Part shown: piece after piece, positions 46,305 through 55,891 of the stretch
Layout of the letters: each line of letters opens with the position of its first letter
Position numbering within the stretch: position 1 is the stretch's first letter
From: Bacteroidetes bacterium ADurb.Bin174
Lineage (GTDB): Bacteria; Bacteroidota; Bacteroidia; Bacteroidales; Paludibacteraceae
NCBI GenBank assembly: GCA_002070265.1
Contig: MWCX01000038.1
Coordinates: 1 to 64,000 of the forward strand
Reading direction: 5' to 3'
DNA: 64,000 nucleotides
Program-made: the position numbers and the translations under genes
Notes under the pieces: model-generated
Told to the model about the DNA's origin: nothing
Databases searched by the model: none
The model's input: the letters and a program-made list of their open reading frames with translations, nothing else

Positions 46305-47564
46305 ATGAAAGTAGATGTTTTGTTAGGTCTTCAGTGGGGTGACGAAGGCAAGGGGAAAGTAGTTGACGTACTGACCCCTCACTATGATTTGGTTGCACGT
46401 TTTCAGGGGGGACCAAATGCGGGACACACACTTGAATTTGAAGGAGAAAAATACGTTTTAAGATCCATTCCTTCCGGAATTTTTCAAGGGAATAAGATCA
46501 ATGTCATCGGAAATGGTGTTGTGCTTGATCCTGCTCTGTTTAAAGCTGAAGTGGAAGCATTGGAAAAATCCGGTCACATATTGACTGACAGACTGAAAAT
46601 CTCCAAAAAAGCACATTTGATTTTACCCACCCACCGCTTGATTGATCAGGCTGGTGAAGAAGCTAAAGGGTCCGGCAAGATAGGAACCACCGGCAAAGGA
46701 ATCGGTCCAACTTATACCGACAAAATCGGACGCTATGGTGTAAGAGTAGGTGACATTTTGCATGATTTTAAAGCGAAATATCAGGCGGCGATTGACAGAC
46801 ACAAAACCATGTTGGCTCAATATAATTTTGAATATGATCTCGCTTCACTTGAAAAGGATTGGTTTGAAGGCATCGAATGTCTCAAAAGATTTGAATTGAT
46901 TGACAGCGAACATCTGATCAACAAAACAATTCAGAGCAGCAAAAAGATTTTGGCCGAAGGAGCGCAAGGCACCATGCTCGACATTGATTTCGGTTCTTAT
47001 CCTTTTGTGACTTCATCCAATACCATTTGCGCCGGCGCTTGTACAGGATTAGGTGTTGCACCCCGTTATATCGGTAAAGTGTACGGCATCTTTAAAGCCT
47101 ATTGTACACGTGTTGGCGGCGGACCTTTTCCCACTGAACTCCATGATGAAATTGGTGATTTGATGCGCAAAAGAGGCAATGAATTTGGCTCGGTGACCGG
47201 TCGCCCGCGCCGCTGTGGCTGGATTGACTTGGTTGCTTTAAAATATGCCGTCATGATTAACGGTGTAACGCAATTGATTATGATGAAGAGTGATGTGTTA
47301 GATACCCTCACTACCATCAAGGCTTGTGTTGCTTATAAAATTGACGGTAAAATTGTGAAAGAATTTCCCTTTTCAATTGAAGGAAATTTAGAGCCTGTTT
47401 ACACCGAGTTACCGGGCTGGCAAAAAGATATGTCGGGAATACGGTCAGAAAGCGAACTTCCGGATGCATTTCGTACTTACCTGAATTTCCTGGAAAAAAC
47501 TTTACAAGTACCCATTAAAATTGTATCAGTCGGTCCGGACAGGATGCAAACGATTATGAGGTAA
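46305..47564 (+). CDS. purA: adenylosuccinate synthetase
   Basis: It joins IMP and aspartate with GTP in AMP synthesis. GTP-binding LQWGDEGKGK and QGGPNAGHTLE are near the N-terminus; KGIGPTYTDK, EGAQGTMLDID and TGRPRRCGW follow in family order. The length is 419 residues. It is probably cotranscribed with the Fur-type regulator and ends at a strong terminator. Confidence 0.95.
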   Translation: MKVDVLLGLQWGDEGKGKVVDVLTPHYDLVARFQGGPNAGHTLEFEGEKYVLRSIPSGIFQGNKINVIGNGVVLDPALFKAEVEALEKSGHILTDRLKISKKAHLILPTHRLIDQAGEEAKGSGKIGTTGKGIGPTYTDKIGRYGVRVGDILHDFKAKYQAAIDRHKTMLAQYNFEYDLASLEKDWFEGIECLKRFELIDSEHLINKTIQSSKKILAEGAQGTMLDIDFGSYPFVTSSNTICAGACTGLGVAPRYIGKVYGIFKAYCTRVGGGPFPTELHDEIGDLMRKRGNEFGSVTGRPRRCGWIDLVALKYAVMINGVTQLIMMKSDVLDTLTTIKACVAYKIDGKIVKEFPFSIEGNLEPVYTELPGWQKDMSGIRSESELPDAFRTYLNFLEKTLQVPIKIVSVGPDRMQTIMR

Positions 47565-47599
47565 GCCCTTATCCCAAAAGGATTTTATCAAAAACAAAG

Positions 47600-47637
47600 A
47601 AATCCCCTGTCAAAATAAGACAAGGGATTTCTTTTTA
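47600..47637. terminator. bidirectional intrinsic terminator
   Basis: The stem AAATCCCCTGTC / GACAAGGGATTT has a 7-base loop, a T-run on the right and an A-run on the left. It serves both purA (plus) and the convergent phosphatase gene (minus). Confidence 0.8.
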
Positions 47638-47651
47638 TATTAAAACTTAAT

Positions 47652-48713
47652 TTACTCCAACTTCAACAGCTTAGCAATTTTCCCTTTAAACTCCGTATTC
47701 TCCATAATTCCTGTGAATTCTTCGGCACCGGGACCAAAAGCAAAAACAGGTACAGGAATTCCTGTGTGTCCGCCGGTGGAAAATACAGCTTCTGAATACC
47801 TTTTCTCCATATTACCTGATGGTAAAGACAAACCTCCGGTTTCATGATCAGCAGTGATGATAACAAGGGTTCTACGATTTTTTTTCGCAAAATCAAGTAC
47901 TTGCCCAACGGTAGTGTCGAAATCAAGCATTTCTCGAATAATCATATTATTATCATTGTTATGACCACCCCAATCAATTTGAGAACCTTCAACCATCATA
48001 AAAAATCCTTTTTTATTCTTTCTGAGTAAGTCAATTGTCTTTTGAGTTGCTTCCGTTAAATAACGTCCCCTATTGGGCATGGCTTCAGGATGATTATCAA
48101 ACAACAAACCGGCAACTTTCCCTTCTTTTATCGACTTAACTTCATCCAAAGTATAAGCAATCTGATAGTCTTTGGCTTTTAATTCATTGACTAAGCTTCT
48201 ACCGTCACTTCTTTTATCAAAATACCTCTTTCCTCCCCCTATAAATACATCAATGTTAGTTTTAAGATAATCGACAGCTATCTCCTCATTCCACTCTCTA
48301 TCAACTTGATGGGCAATGAAGGAAGCAGGGGTAGCATGCGTCAATGCACAGGCAACCACCATTCCCGTTGCCAAACCATTTCTGCTGGCTTGTTCCAAAA
48401 TAGTCTCAACAACTACTGAATCAGGACCCATACCTATCATACCATTCCTTGTTTTTACACCGGTGGACATTGCCGTTGCCCCTGCAGCTGAATCGGTCGT
48501 ATAATTATCAGTAGAATAGGTTTTTGACAAGCCCACATATTGACAACGCTCTAACTCAAGTGAATTGCCGTTTGCTACCATGGCGGAATAAATCTGGGCC
48601 AACCCCATTCCGTCTCCAATTAGGAAAATAACATTTTTCGGCTTTCTGGCTGCCGACATTGATCCAACAACGAATAATATTACTAAAAATAAAACTGATG
48701 ACCTTTTTAACAT
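47652..48713 (-). CDS. secreted alkaline phosphatase
   Basis: This PhoA-type metallophosphatase of 353 residues starts from ATG 48713 and has a signal peptide (about 1-20). IFLIGDGMG gives the first metal Asp and TTDSAAGATAMSTG the nucleophilic Ser. VEGSQIDWGGHNND and ADHETGG give further metal ligands, and TGGHT the last His. It probably releases phosphate in the periplasm. The TTG nine bases upstream is not needed. Confidence 0.9.
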   Translation of the reverse strand: MLKRSSVLFLVILFVVGSMSAARKPKNVIFLIGDGMGLAQIYSAMVANGNSLELERCQYVGLSKTYSTDNYTTDSAAGATAMSTGVKTRNGMIGMGPDSVVVETILEQASRNGLATGMVVACALTHATPASFIAHQVDREWNEEIAVDYLKTNIDVFIGGGKRYFDKRSDGRSLVNELKAKDYQIAYTLDEVKSIKEGKVAGLLFDNHPEAMPNRGRYLTEATQKTIDLLRKNKKGFFMMVEGSQIDWGGHNNDNNMIIREMLDFDTTVGQVLDFAKKNRRTLVIITADHETGGLSLPSGNMEKRYSEAVFSTGGHTGIPVPVFAFGPGAEEFTGIMENTEFKGKIAKLLKLE

Positions 48714-48917
48714 AATATTCAAACGCTTTTTGCTGCAAATACATATTGAATTTACAACTTGTTAATACTAATGATTACTGTAATCTATTAATTTATTTAA
48801 GAATTGTTAGGTGCAAATGTAAAACAATCTTTCATTCATCTCGTTAAAGATGTGTTAAAAATGTGTTAAAAATGTAATTGAGAACGAGGTACGGGGTTTG
48901 GTCATCGTTATTCGTTT

Positions 48918-49241
48918 TTAATCCAGCGCTCTCGCAATCCCCTTTAACTCAGCCCTTACCCTTTGCAAGCGCTCAATGATCTCTTGTTGCTTGGCTACGT
49001 GGTCTTTTTTCTGACTGAGTTTTTGTCTGGCTCCCTCCAAAGTTAAATTCTGGTTGTGTACCAAAAACATGATTTGCTTGACTATATCTATATCTTCTTG
49101 CGTATAAAAGCGCGTACCTTTAGCATTGCGTTTGGGGTTCAACTGATGAAATTCTTTTTCCCAATATCGTAAATTCGAAGCGCTGATGCCCAGCATCTTC
49201 GAGACTTCAGTGATGGAATAATAAAGCTTTTTCATGTTCAT
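48918..49241 (-). CDS. MerR family transcriptional regulator
   Basis: A 107-residue protein with the winged helix-turn-helix YYSITEVSKMLGISASNLRYWEKEF and a C-terminal helical, coiled-coil-like tail, lacking an effector domain. Small MerR proteins of this kind regularly sit beside the transglycosylase gene in Bacteroidales; the target is unknown. The start is ATG 49241 or ATG 49235. Confidence 0.85.
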   Translation of the reverse strand: MNMKKLYYSITEVSKMLGISASNLRYWEKEFHQLNPKRNAKGTRFYTQEDIDIVKQIMFLVHNQNLTLEGARQKLSQKKDHVAKQQEIIERLQRVRAELKGIARALD

Positions 49242-49288
49242 GTGTTTTCCAAAAATACATGTGTAAGCACAAAATTACACAATAATTC

Positions 49289-50548
49289 TCATCTGTAGAT
49301 TTTAATCCTCTGTCCGGGGCGAATCAATGAGCCTCTTATGTTATTCCATTGCCGGAGGCGCGTTACAGAAACTCCATATCGTGCGGCAATACCGCTTAGG
49401 GTTTGCCCCGATCTGACTGTGTGATAGACAACATTTCTTCCCGATGCGGATGAAGCTAAAGCAGCACTCACTTCCGCCCTGCGGTTATTGATTAAGGAAT
49501 CAGCCTTGTAAGCTACAATCTCATCAAACTTATCGATAAACATGCCCGTTAAGCTGACCGGCAATGCCACAGCATAAGGTTTTAAATCACCCGGAATAAT
49601 CTCTCTTCTATATTGCGGATTGAGCATTTTAATCTGCTCCTTGGGAACATTCAACACGGAAGCTATTTGTTCAAAATGAATCCTCTGACTGATAATCACT
49701 GTATCTATAGGATTCGGAAATTCCACATCAGCTTTGCATATGTTGTGGGATTCGGCATAATACAGAGCATAATTGGCAGCAATAAAAGTAGGCACATAGC
49801 CTCTTGTCTCTCTGGGAAGAAAAGGATAAATAGTCCAATAATCCTGTTTGCCACCCGACCTTCTGATGGCTTTGTTCACATTACCCGGACCGCAATTGTA
49901 AGCCGCAATTACCAAATGCCAGTCGCCATAAATATCATATAAATCTTTTAAGTATTTCACGGCTGCATGTGTGGACTTATACGGATCCATGCGTTCATCT
50001 ATCAGGCTGTTAATCTCCAAACCATACATGCGCCCCGTGGTGGACATAAACTGCCACAAACCTGCCGCACCCGCACGCGAAACAGCGGTTGTGTTCAAGG
50101 CCGACTCAATGACGGGAAGATATTTTAATTCAAAAGGCAAATCATGCTTATCCAATGCCTGCTCAAACAATCTGAAATAGTAATCACCCAATCTGCGGAA
50201 ATAACTGACTTGACTTCTTCTTTTGACAGTATATAAATCTATGAATGATCTGACATGATGGTTAAAGGGCATCTCTATCACGTAAGGCATCAGGCTTAAG
50301 CGCAACTTAATAATAGAGTCCGGCACCTGAACATCAAGTGCAGCCGTATCACACCGGCTTTTCTTTGCCTTGTTCTGAAACCAACTTGACAACATATGAT
50401 CAAGCGCATAAGTCACTTCATCAGGTATGGGAATAGAATCAACAGCAATTGAATCAACCGGATCTTCAGAAATTTTCACATTAGTCTCGGCCAACGCCAG
50501 ACAGGTTGGAAACAGCAACGCAAGAATAAGGATTTTCTTTGAGAACAT
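49289..50548 (-). CDS. membrane-bound lytic transglycosylase (MltD-like) with LysM
   Basis: The 419-residue exported protein cleaves peptidoglycan. It has a signal peptide (1-20) and an SLT domain with catalytic Glu in LPVIESALN, then AAGLWQFMSTTGRMYGL and AAYNCGPGNVNKAI. One LysM repeat occupies the C-terminus (about 373-418, HTVRSGQTLSGIAARYGVS). It follows DUF5683 by 7 bases on the same strand. Confidence 0.88.
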   Translation of the reverse strand: MFSKKILILALLFPTCLALAETNVKISEDPVDSIAVDSIPIPDEVTYALDHMLSSWFQNKAKKSRCDTAALDVQVPDSIIKLRLSLMPYVIEMPFNHHVRSFIDLYTVKRRSQVSYFRRLGDYYFRLFEQALDKHDLPFELKYLPVIESALNTTAVSRAGAAGLWQFMSTTGRMYGLEINSLIDERMDPYKSTHAAVKYLKDLYDIYGDWHLVIAAYNCGPGNVNKAIRRSGGKQDYWTIYPFLPRETRGYVPTFIAANYALYYAESHNICKADVEFPNPIDTVIISQRIHFEQIASVLNVPKEQIKMLNPQYRREIIPGDLKPYAVALPVSLTGMFIDKFDEIVAYKADSLINNRRAEVSAALASSASGRNVVYHTVRSGQTLSGIAARYGVSVTRLRQWNNIRGSLIRPGQRIKIYR

Positions 50549-50555
50549 TCGAATT

Positions 50556-51269
50556 TTAAAATTTTAAACAAGCGGTAACACCATAAGAAAAGGATGATTT
50601 TGAAAAATGATTACGGGCTAATCTATCATTGATGATAGCCGGTCGCAACTTCAGTGAAAGATCCCTTGACACATCAAAATCATACAAGTGAGCATCCACG
50701 AAAGCATCTATTAAAGTCAAACCGTAATAAGCAACAGAGATAATAATGCTCAAATCTCTGTTGTAACGCGATTTATCCATTGCACTCTTCAGTAAATTCG
50801 TGTAAGCAGACTGACCGCCATAACTTTCTATCGTAAACCCTCGTGGTATGATTTCCAAATGACTGTTGGTAGTGGCATCATCATCCGTAATATCTAAATA
50901 AGCGTTTTTATAAGATATATATTGATTGGAATTCCAATTGATGGCATAAAAACACCCTAAAAACCCTCCGTAAACAATCGGAAGCTTCCAATATTTTTTG
51001 TTCTTAATTTGTCCGTAACCGGGAATAACGGCACCCAACCAAATGGTATGAACCGGATCGGGCATAAATGAATCGACTTCCATGACTTCTAACACATCTT
51101 CTATAACATACAACTGTGAGTCACTGAAATCTATCACTTGGACCGGCTGAATGGAATCTGATTGAACGGAGTCTTGCACAATCGGTACAGGATTATCCTG
51201 TCCCGACAAAGGCATGGCAATAATTATGAATATTATAAGGACAAGTCCTATTTTAGACTGTTCAATCAC
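50556..51269 (-). CDS. DUF5683 family protein
   Basis: A 237-residue envelope protein with a signal-like hydrophobic N-terminus (about 5-24) and the DUF5683 core (ILGAVIPGYGQIKNKKYWK-like stretch, followed by hydrophobic helices). The function is unknown. It is encoded between parB and the transglycosylase, the usual Bacteroidales order, with 15 bases after parB. Confidence 0.75.
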   Translation of the reverse strand: MIEQSKIGLVLIIFIIIAMPLSGQDNPVPIVQDSVQSDSIQPVQVIDFSDSQLYVIEDVLEVMEVDSFMPDPVHTIWLGAVIPGYGQIKNKKYWKLPIVYGGFLGCFYAINWNSNQYISYKNAYLDITDDDATTNSHLEIIPRGFTIESYGGQSAYTNLLKSAMDKSRYNRDLSIIISVAYYGLTLIDAFVDAHLYDFDVSRDLSLKLRPAIINDRLARNHFSKSSFSYGVTACLKF

Positions 51270-51284
51270 AATGAATGACTTGCT

Positions 51285-52166
51285 TTAATTCTTGTCTATA
51301 TGATCCAACAAACCCATGATGCGGGTCAATTCATCATCATCTTTAAAGGGTATGATGATCCTTCCTTTTCCTCTATCATCGGATACAAGTTTAACACGAG
51401 CATCAAACAATTTGGTAAGTCTTGATTTTAACTCTTGATACTCAGCAGGTTTTTCCTTTGATGCAGTCGGTCGCTTCTTCTCAAAAGATTCGGTTTCATT
51501 GTATAAACGTACCAACTCCTCTACCTTTCTCACCGAAAAACCCTGTTTGAGTATCATCTCATACAAATGGAGCTGTGCTACGGGATCGTTCAAACCAAGA
51601 ATTGCCCGTGCATGTCCCATATCTATTTTTTTATCTTTAATGCCTATTTGAACTTCAGCAGGCAACCTGAGTAAACGTAAATAATTAGCGATGGTAGCCC
51701 GTTTTTTTCCAACTCTGTCACTCAGTCGCTCTTGTGTCAATTTATACTCCTCCATCAAGCGATAAAATGCCAAGGCTATTTCAATGGCATTCAAATCTTC
51801 CCGCTGAATATTCTCTACCAATGCCATTTCCATCACCTGGTCATCGGCAGCAGTACGAATATAAGCAGGGATAGACTTCAAACCAATCATTTTGGCTGCC
51901 CTGTATCGTCTTTCTCCGGCTATCAACAAATAAGTACCATTCTCATTTTTCCTTAAGGTAATGGGCGATACAACCCCTATTTCACGAATGGATGCGGCAA
52001 GTTCTTCCATAGCCTCAGGGTCAAAATGGGTTCTCGGTTGATTGGTATTCACAACAATCAAATCAAGATCAATATCATTAATTGACGAAGATCCTCCAAC
52101 ATTCAAAGAATCCGTATCAATCAATGCACCCAACCCTTTCCCTAAACCGGTTGTTATCTTAGCCAT
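51285..52166 (-). CDS. parB: chromosome partitioning protein ParB
   Basis: This CTPase clamp loads at parS sites and helps segregate the chromosome. It has NQPRTHFDPEAMEELAASI, the CTP-binding AGERRYRAAK box, ENIQREDLNAIE and a helix-turn-helix (LTQERLSDRVGKKRATIANYLRLL). It is 293 residues long, directly downstream of parA. Confidence 0.93.
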   Translation of the reverse strand: MAKITTGLGKGLGALIDTDSLNVGGSSSINDIDLDLIVVNTNQPRTHFDPEAMEELAASIREIGVVSPITLRKNENGTYLLIAGERRYRAAKMIGLKSIPAYIRTAADDQVMEMALVENIQREDLNAIEIALAFYRLMEEYKLTQERLSDRVGKKRATIANYLRLLRLPAEVQIGIKDKKIDMGHARAILGLNDPVAQLHLYEMILKQGFSVRKVEELVRLYNETESFEKKRPTASKEKPAEYQELKSRLTKLFDARVKLVSDDRGKGRIIIPFKDDDELTRIMGLLDHIDKN

Positions 52167-52274
52167 ATTGTTAATGTTTTGAGTTTATGCTGATATCATT
52201 GTGTCGCAGTCTATGCGAAATTTGCAGGCGATATACAGTATCTAAATAAAATCATCCGGGTAAAATCGTCACAA

Positions 52275-53042
52275 TCAAATTGTATTTTTCCGTATCAATT
52301 CTTTGGCAAGATCCATATAGTTGTTGCTTCCCTTAGAATCCGGGTCATAAAGCAAGGCAGGCTTACCGTGACTTGGAGCTTCACTCAGCCGTACATTCCG
52401 GCTGATCACAGTTTCGAACACCATCCCTTCGAAATGTTTTCTAACCTCTGCCAGCACTTGATTTGCCAAACGCAAACGATTGTCGTACATGGTCAACAAA
52501 AAGCCTTCAATTTCCAAAGTCATGTTCAACTTGCTCTTGATAATTTTAATGGTATTCAGCAGCTTACTGATGCCTTCTAATGCAAAATACTCACACTGCA
52601 CAGGAATAATCACCGAATCGGAAGCCGTAAGTGCATTGACGGTTATCAGTCCTAATGAAGGTGAACAGTCAATTAATATATAGTCGTATTTTACCTGAAG
52701 TGGCTTAATAACTTCTTTCATCACCCGCTCCCGATTTTCCATGTTCAACATTTCTATTTCTGCACCTACCAAATCTATATGAGAGGGTAAAATACTCAAT
52801 TTCTTTATTTCAGTACCACGGATAGCTTGTTCCGGCGGAACCTGGTCAATCAAACACTCATAAATCGTAAATTCAAGGGTACGCACATCAATTCCTAATC
52901 CTGAGGAAGCATTTGCTTGAGGGTCAGCATCAACAATCAACACTTCTTTTCCCAATGTAGCTAAAGAGGCTGCAAGGTTAATAGCGGTTGTAGTCTTGCC
53001 TACCCCGCCCTTTTGATTTGCTAAGGAAATAATTTTACCCAT
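52275..53042 (-). CDS. parA: chromosome partitioning ATPase ParA
   Basis: A Walker-type ATPase acting with ParB. The deviant Walker A motif is KGGVGKTT near residue 10. VDADPQANAS and DCSPSLGLIT follow. ATG 53042 gives the normal start MGKIISLANQ and 255 residues; the longer frame to 53093 crosses the promoter region. It is the first gene of the parA-parB-DUF5683-transglycosylase run. Confidence 0.94.
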   Translation of the reverse strand: MGKIISLANQKGGVGKTTTAINLAASLATLGKEVLIVDADPQANASSGLGIDVRTLEFTIYECLIDQVPPEQAIRGTEIKKLSILPSHIDLVGAEIEMLNMENRERVMKEVIKPLQVKYDYILIDCSPSLGLITVNALTASDSVIIPVQCEYFALEGISKLLNTIKIIKSKLNMTLEIEGFLLTMYDNRLRLANQVLAEVRKHFEGMVFETVISRNVRLSEAPSHGKPALLYDPDSKGSNNYMDLAKELIRKNTI

Positions 53043-53090
53043 TATACGTTTGTGTTTATCTCTGAACGAAGTCTTAATTTTATTGACTCG

Positions 53091-53098
53091 CAAAGATA
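53091..53098 (-). promoter_or_regulatory. parA promoter -7 element
   Basis: TATCTTTG on the minus strand, 49 bases ahead of the parA ATG and divergent from the gldG promoter. Confidence 0.5.
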
Positions 53099-53122
53099 AG
53101 AAAAATAAATTGATTTTTTATT

Positions 53123-53130
53123 TATCTTTG
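53123..53130 (+). promoter_or_regulatory. gldG promoter -7 element
   Basis: TATCTTTG, 22 bases ahead of the gldG ATG. Confidence 0.5.
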
Positions 53131-53152
53131 CAAGCCAGGACATCCATTCAAA

Positions 53153-54877
53153 ATGCAGAAAACCGCTTCGGAAAATCCATATAAACACATGAGAAAAAGC
53201 AAATTAAAACATTTTCTATTGCTCTTCTCCGTGCTATCCGTTTTAGCATTTTTCACTTTTTATACCTTTAGAATAGATTTAACCGAAGACAACAGGTACA
53301 GTATTTCTCCTTATACGGTACAATTGATAAATAATTTAAATCAACCTGTACACATCACATTGTATATGAATGGCGACCTGAATCCGGCTTTTCACCGACT
53401 CAGAAAAGCGACAATCGACATCATCGACGATTTATCCAAACACACCAAGTTTGCAGTTTCAACAACTTATGTTAATCCCTCTCAAGCCGGTACGGAAGAA
53501 GAACGTTTGCAAATCTTCAGTGATTTGGCGGCACGCGGACTTACACCGACAGAAGTTTATATGCGCGACAAAGAAGGTAAGTCCATGCGTAAAATCATTT
53601 TCCCTTGGATGGAAATTGAAACAGGCACCCGGAAAATTGCAGTTCCACTGCTGAAGAATCTCCGCGATAAATCCGGAGAAGAAAACATTAACATCTCTAT
53701 TGAAAATTTAGAGTTTGAAATTGCCGATGCTTTACGCAGACTCACTTTAAAAAAAGTACGAAAAATTGCTTTTTTGGAAGGACACGGTGAATTAAGCGAA
53801 GCGGAAACCTATGAAATCACTAAAAGCCTGAGCAGGTATTATCAAATCGATCGCGGAGCATTGAACAAAAATGCTTCTGTCTTAAATAATTATCCGCTGG
53901 TCATAGTTGCCGGACCGCAAACTGCTTTCAGTGAAGAAGATAAATACATTTTAGACCAGTATATCATGTATGGAGGCAGCATACTTTGGTTGATTGACGG
54001 AGTGAAGTATGACAAACAACAACTTGCGGAAAAGGGTTTTACGCCAGTCATAGAAGCTGATTTAAATTTGCAGGACATGTTTTTCAGATACGGAGTCAGA
54101 ATACAGCCGGTCGTCATTCAAGATTTACAATGCGTCAACACACCTGTAAACATTGCTCCCAAGGGAGAACAAGCGCAGTTTGACTGGATGCCCTGGCATT
54201 ATGCTCCGCTCTTGTTAAGCTCAGACATTCACCCCGTCAGCAAAAACACAGGTGGAATATTATCTGAATTTGTATCCGAAATCAGCACAATCGGTAAACC
54301 AAAATATTTGGAAAAGGAAGTTCTGTTGGCGAGTTCCCATCAATCCAAAGTTACGGTAGCTCCGGCAATAGCTTCCTTTCATGCTGCACAAGACAATGAT
54401 CCCAACACTTTTCATTCAAGCCATTTGCCGGTCGCTGTGATGATAAGCGGTAGTTTTCGATCTAATTTCAACAACCGAATACCACCAGGTGATCTTTTCA
54501 TCGAACGACCGTTTATACCAGTTGGAATTCATACACGACAATTATTTATTGCCGGATCAAGCATCATACGGAATGAAACCACCGGCATTGCAAGCGACAG
54601 CACTTGTTTGCCACTTGGATACGACAGGACAACAGGCTTCACTTACGGCAATGAACAATTCCTAATCAATGCCGTCCATTATCTTACCAAACAGGAAGAA
54701 TTGATAGAACTCAGGGAAAAATCGATTAAAATTCGATTGCTGAACCAAGGAATCAGCTTACAAAAAAGAACAGAATTGCAAATCATCAATATTGCGCTAC
54801 CATTTGTTTGCCTGATGCTGTTCGCCTTTATCTTCAATTATTGCAGAAAGAAAAAGTACACGCAAAAAGTAAAATGA
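53153..54877 (+). CDS. gldG: GldG-like ABC-type gliding-associated protein
   Basis: A 574-residue protein with one N-terminal transmembrane helix (about 20-40), a large extracytoplasmic region (including FPWMEIETGTRKIAVPLLKN and GHGELSEAETYEI) and a C-terminal helix followed by basic residues (CRKKKYTQ). This is the layout of GldG, a proposed partner of the permease GldF in the gliding-linked ABC complex. The gldF gene, normally adjacent, is absent on both sides: parA is divergent upstream and repeats follow. An alternative start is ATG 53189. Confidence 0.8.
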   Translation: MQKTASENPYKHMRKSKLKHFLLLFSVLSVLAFFTFYTFRIDLTEDNRYSISPYTVQLINNLNQPVHITLYMNGDLNPAFHRLRKATIDIIDDLSKHTKFAVSTTYVNPSQAGTEEERLQIFSDLAARGLTPTEVYMRDKEGKSMRKIIFPWMEIETGTRKIAVPLLKNLRDKSGEENINISIENLEFEIADALRRLTLKKVRKIAFLEGHGELSEAETYEITKSLSRYYQIDRGALNKNASVLNNYPLVIVAGPQTAFSEEDKYILDQYIMYGGSILWLIDGVKYDKQQLAEKGFTPVIEADLNLQDMFFRYGVRIQPVVIQDLQCVNTPVNIAPKGEQAQFDWMPWHYAPLLLSSDIHPVSKNTGGILSEFVSEISTIGKPKYLEKEVLLASSHQSKVTVAPAIASFHAAQDNDPNTFHSSHLPVAVMISGSFRSNFNNRIPPGDLFIERPFIPVGIHTRQLFIAGSSIIRNETTGIASDSTCLPLGYDRTTGFTYGNEQFLINAVHYLTKQEELIELREKSIKIRLLNQGISLQKRTELQIINIALPFVCLMLFAFIFNYCRKKKYTQKVK

Positions 54878-54929
54878 TGGAGATATTTTTACCTTTTGCA
54901 CCTACCATGAAAACTTATTCAATGGCGGT

Positions 54930-55077
54930 GGTGTCTCATAAGTGCCCAACTGCTGCGTTACTTTCGATATTCGGGCTCAGTCACATACTTCAGTATGCTC
55001 CTTTGCCCTCAATCTCAGTGCCTTGCATTTGGACACTTCTAAGACACCTTGCGGGTTTTTGGTTAAATAGTTGCCCC
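54930..55077. repeat. family 1 repeat, best-defined copy
   Basis: It is bounded by GGTGTCTCATAAGTGCCC (54930) and CACTTCTAAGACACC (to 55048). Similarity to the inverted copy at 16537-16664 extends through TTGCGGGTTTTTGGTTAAAT to 55077. A partial end (GGTATCTCATATTGCTC) follows near 55110. The 398-base spacer has no gene. Confidence 0.75.
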
Positions 55078-55213
55078 AATAATTGTCTTTATGTGATAAA
55101 AAACGACGGTATCTCATATTGCTCAACTGCTGTCTTGATTAAGATTCTCTTTCTAAGACTATTAATTATTTTGAAAAATATAGGAAGATAGAATCCCCTC
55201 TGATTTAATTTTT

Positions 55214-55221
55214 TATCTTTG
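55214..55221 (+). promoter_or_regulatory. coaD promoter -7 element
   Basis: TATCTTTG, 55 bases ahead of the coaD ATG. Confidence 0.5.
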
Positions 55222-55275
55222 CACTTCAATTCTCTGTCGTGAACTATCACGCCTGGTATTCAAAAACAAAGAATT

Positions 55276-55728
55276 ATGAAACGTGCAATTTTTCCGGGTA
55301 CTTTCGACCCGTTTACCATTGGACATTACAGCATCGTACAACGTGGTTTGTCCATATTCGATGAAATCATCATCGGTATAGGCGTAAATCAATTCAAAAA
55401 GACCCTTTTCGATGACGCTAAACGATTAGACATCATCGAACAGGCATTCGCCAACGAACCAAGGGTAAAGGCAATGGTTTACAATAGTCTGACCATTGAT
55501 TTTGCCAAATCGGTAGAAGCAGATTTTATTTTAAGAGGATTGCGCACTGTCGCTGATTTCGAATACGAAAGAACCATTGGTGACACAAACCGGATTCTTT
55601 CGGGAATAGAAACAGTAATATTATTTACCGAATCTACTTACGCTCACATATCCTCAACAGCTACCCGCGATTTGATAAGCTACGGAAAAGACATTTCCAA
55701 GTTTTTACCACCGAACGTGAGAATTTGA
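55276..55728 (+). CDS. coaD: phosphopantetheine adenylyltransferase
   Basis: It catalyses the fourth step of coenzyme A synthesis. The nucleotidyltransferase GTFDPFTIGH motif is near residue 8; LRGLRTVADFEYE and TESTYAHISSTATRDL follow. The length of 150 residues is typical. Repeat phrases follow it directly. Confidence 0.95.
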   Translation: MKRAIFPGTFDPFTIGHYSIVQRGLSIFDEIIIGIGVNQFKKTLFDDAKRLDIIEQAFANEPRVKAMVYNSLTIDFAKSVEADFILRGLRTVADFEYERTIGDTNRILSGIETVILFTESTYAHISSTATRDLISYGKDISKFLPPNVRI

Positions 55729-55891
55729 ACTAAGAACTAAGAACGATGAACGAAAAACAAACCGCGACCCCGGAACACGGAACACAGATTTCAGAACTCA
55801 GAACTCGTAACTCAGAACTCAGAACTCATAACTTCCCTAACTTCTTTAACTTCCATAACTTCTATAATTATAAAATAACTTCCAACAAAAT
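55729..55891 (+). repeat. modular phrase array after coaD
   Basis: The order is ACTAAGAAC units, GATGAACGA, CCGCGACCCCGGAACACGG, CAGAACTCAGAACTC units, then CTTCCCTAACTTCTTTAAC units. The same order of modules follows the methyltransferase gene at 58340-58500. Confidence 0.7.

Noticed and set aside
51270-53160. parS site near parAB
   Set aside because: No TGTTNCACGTGNAACA-like palindrome was noticed in the intergenic parts here; a whole-genome scan would be needed.
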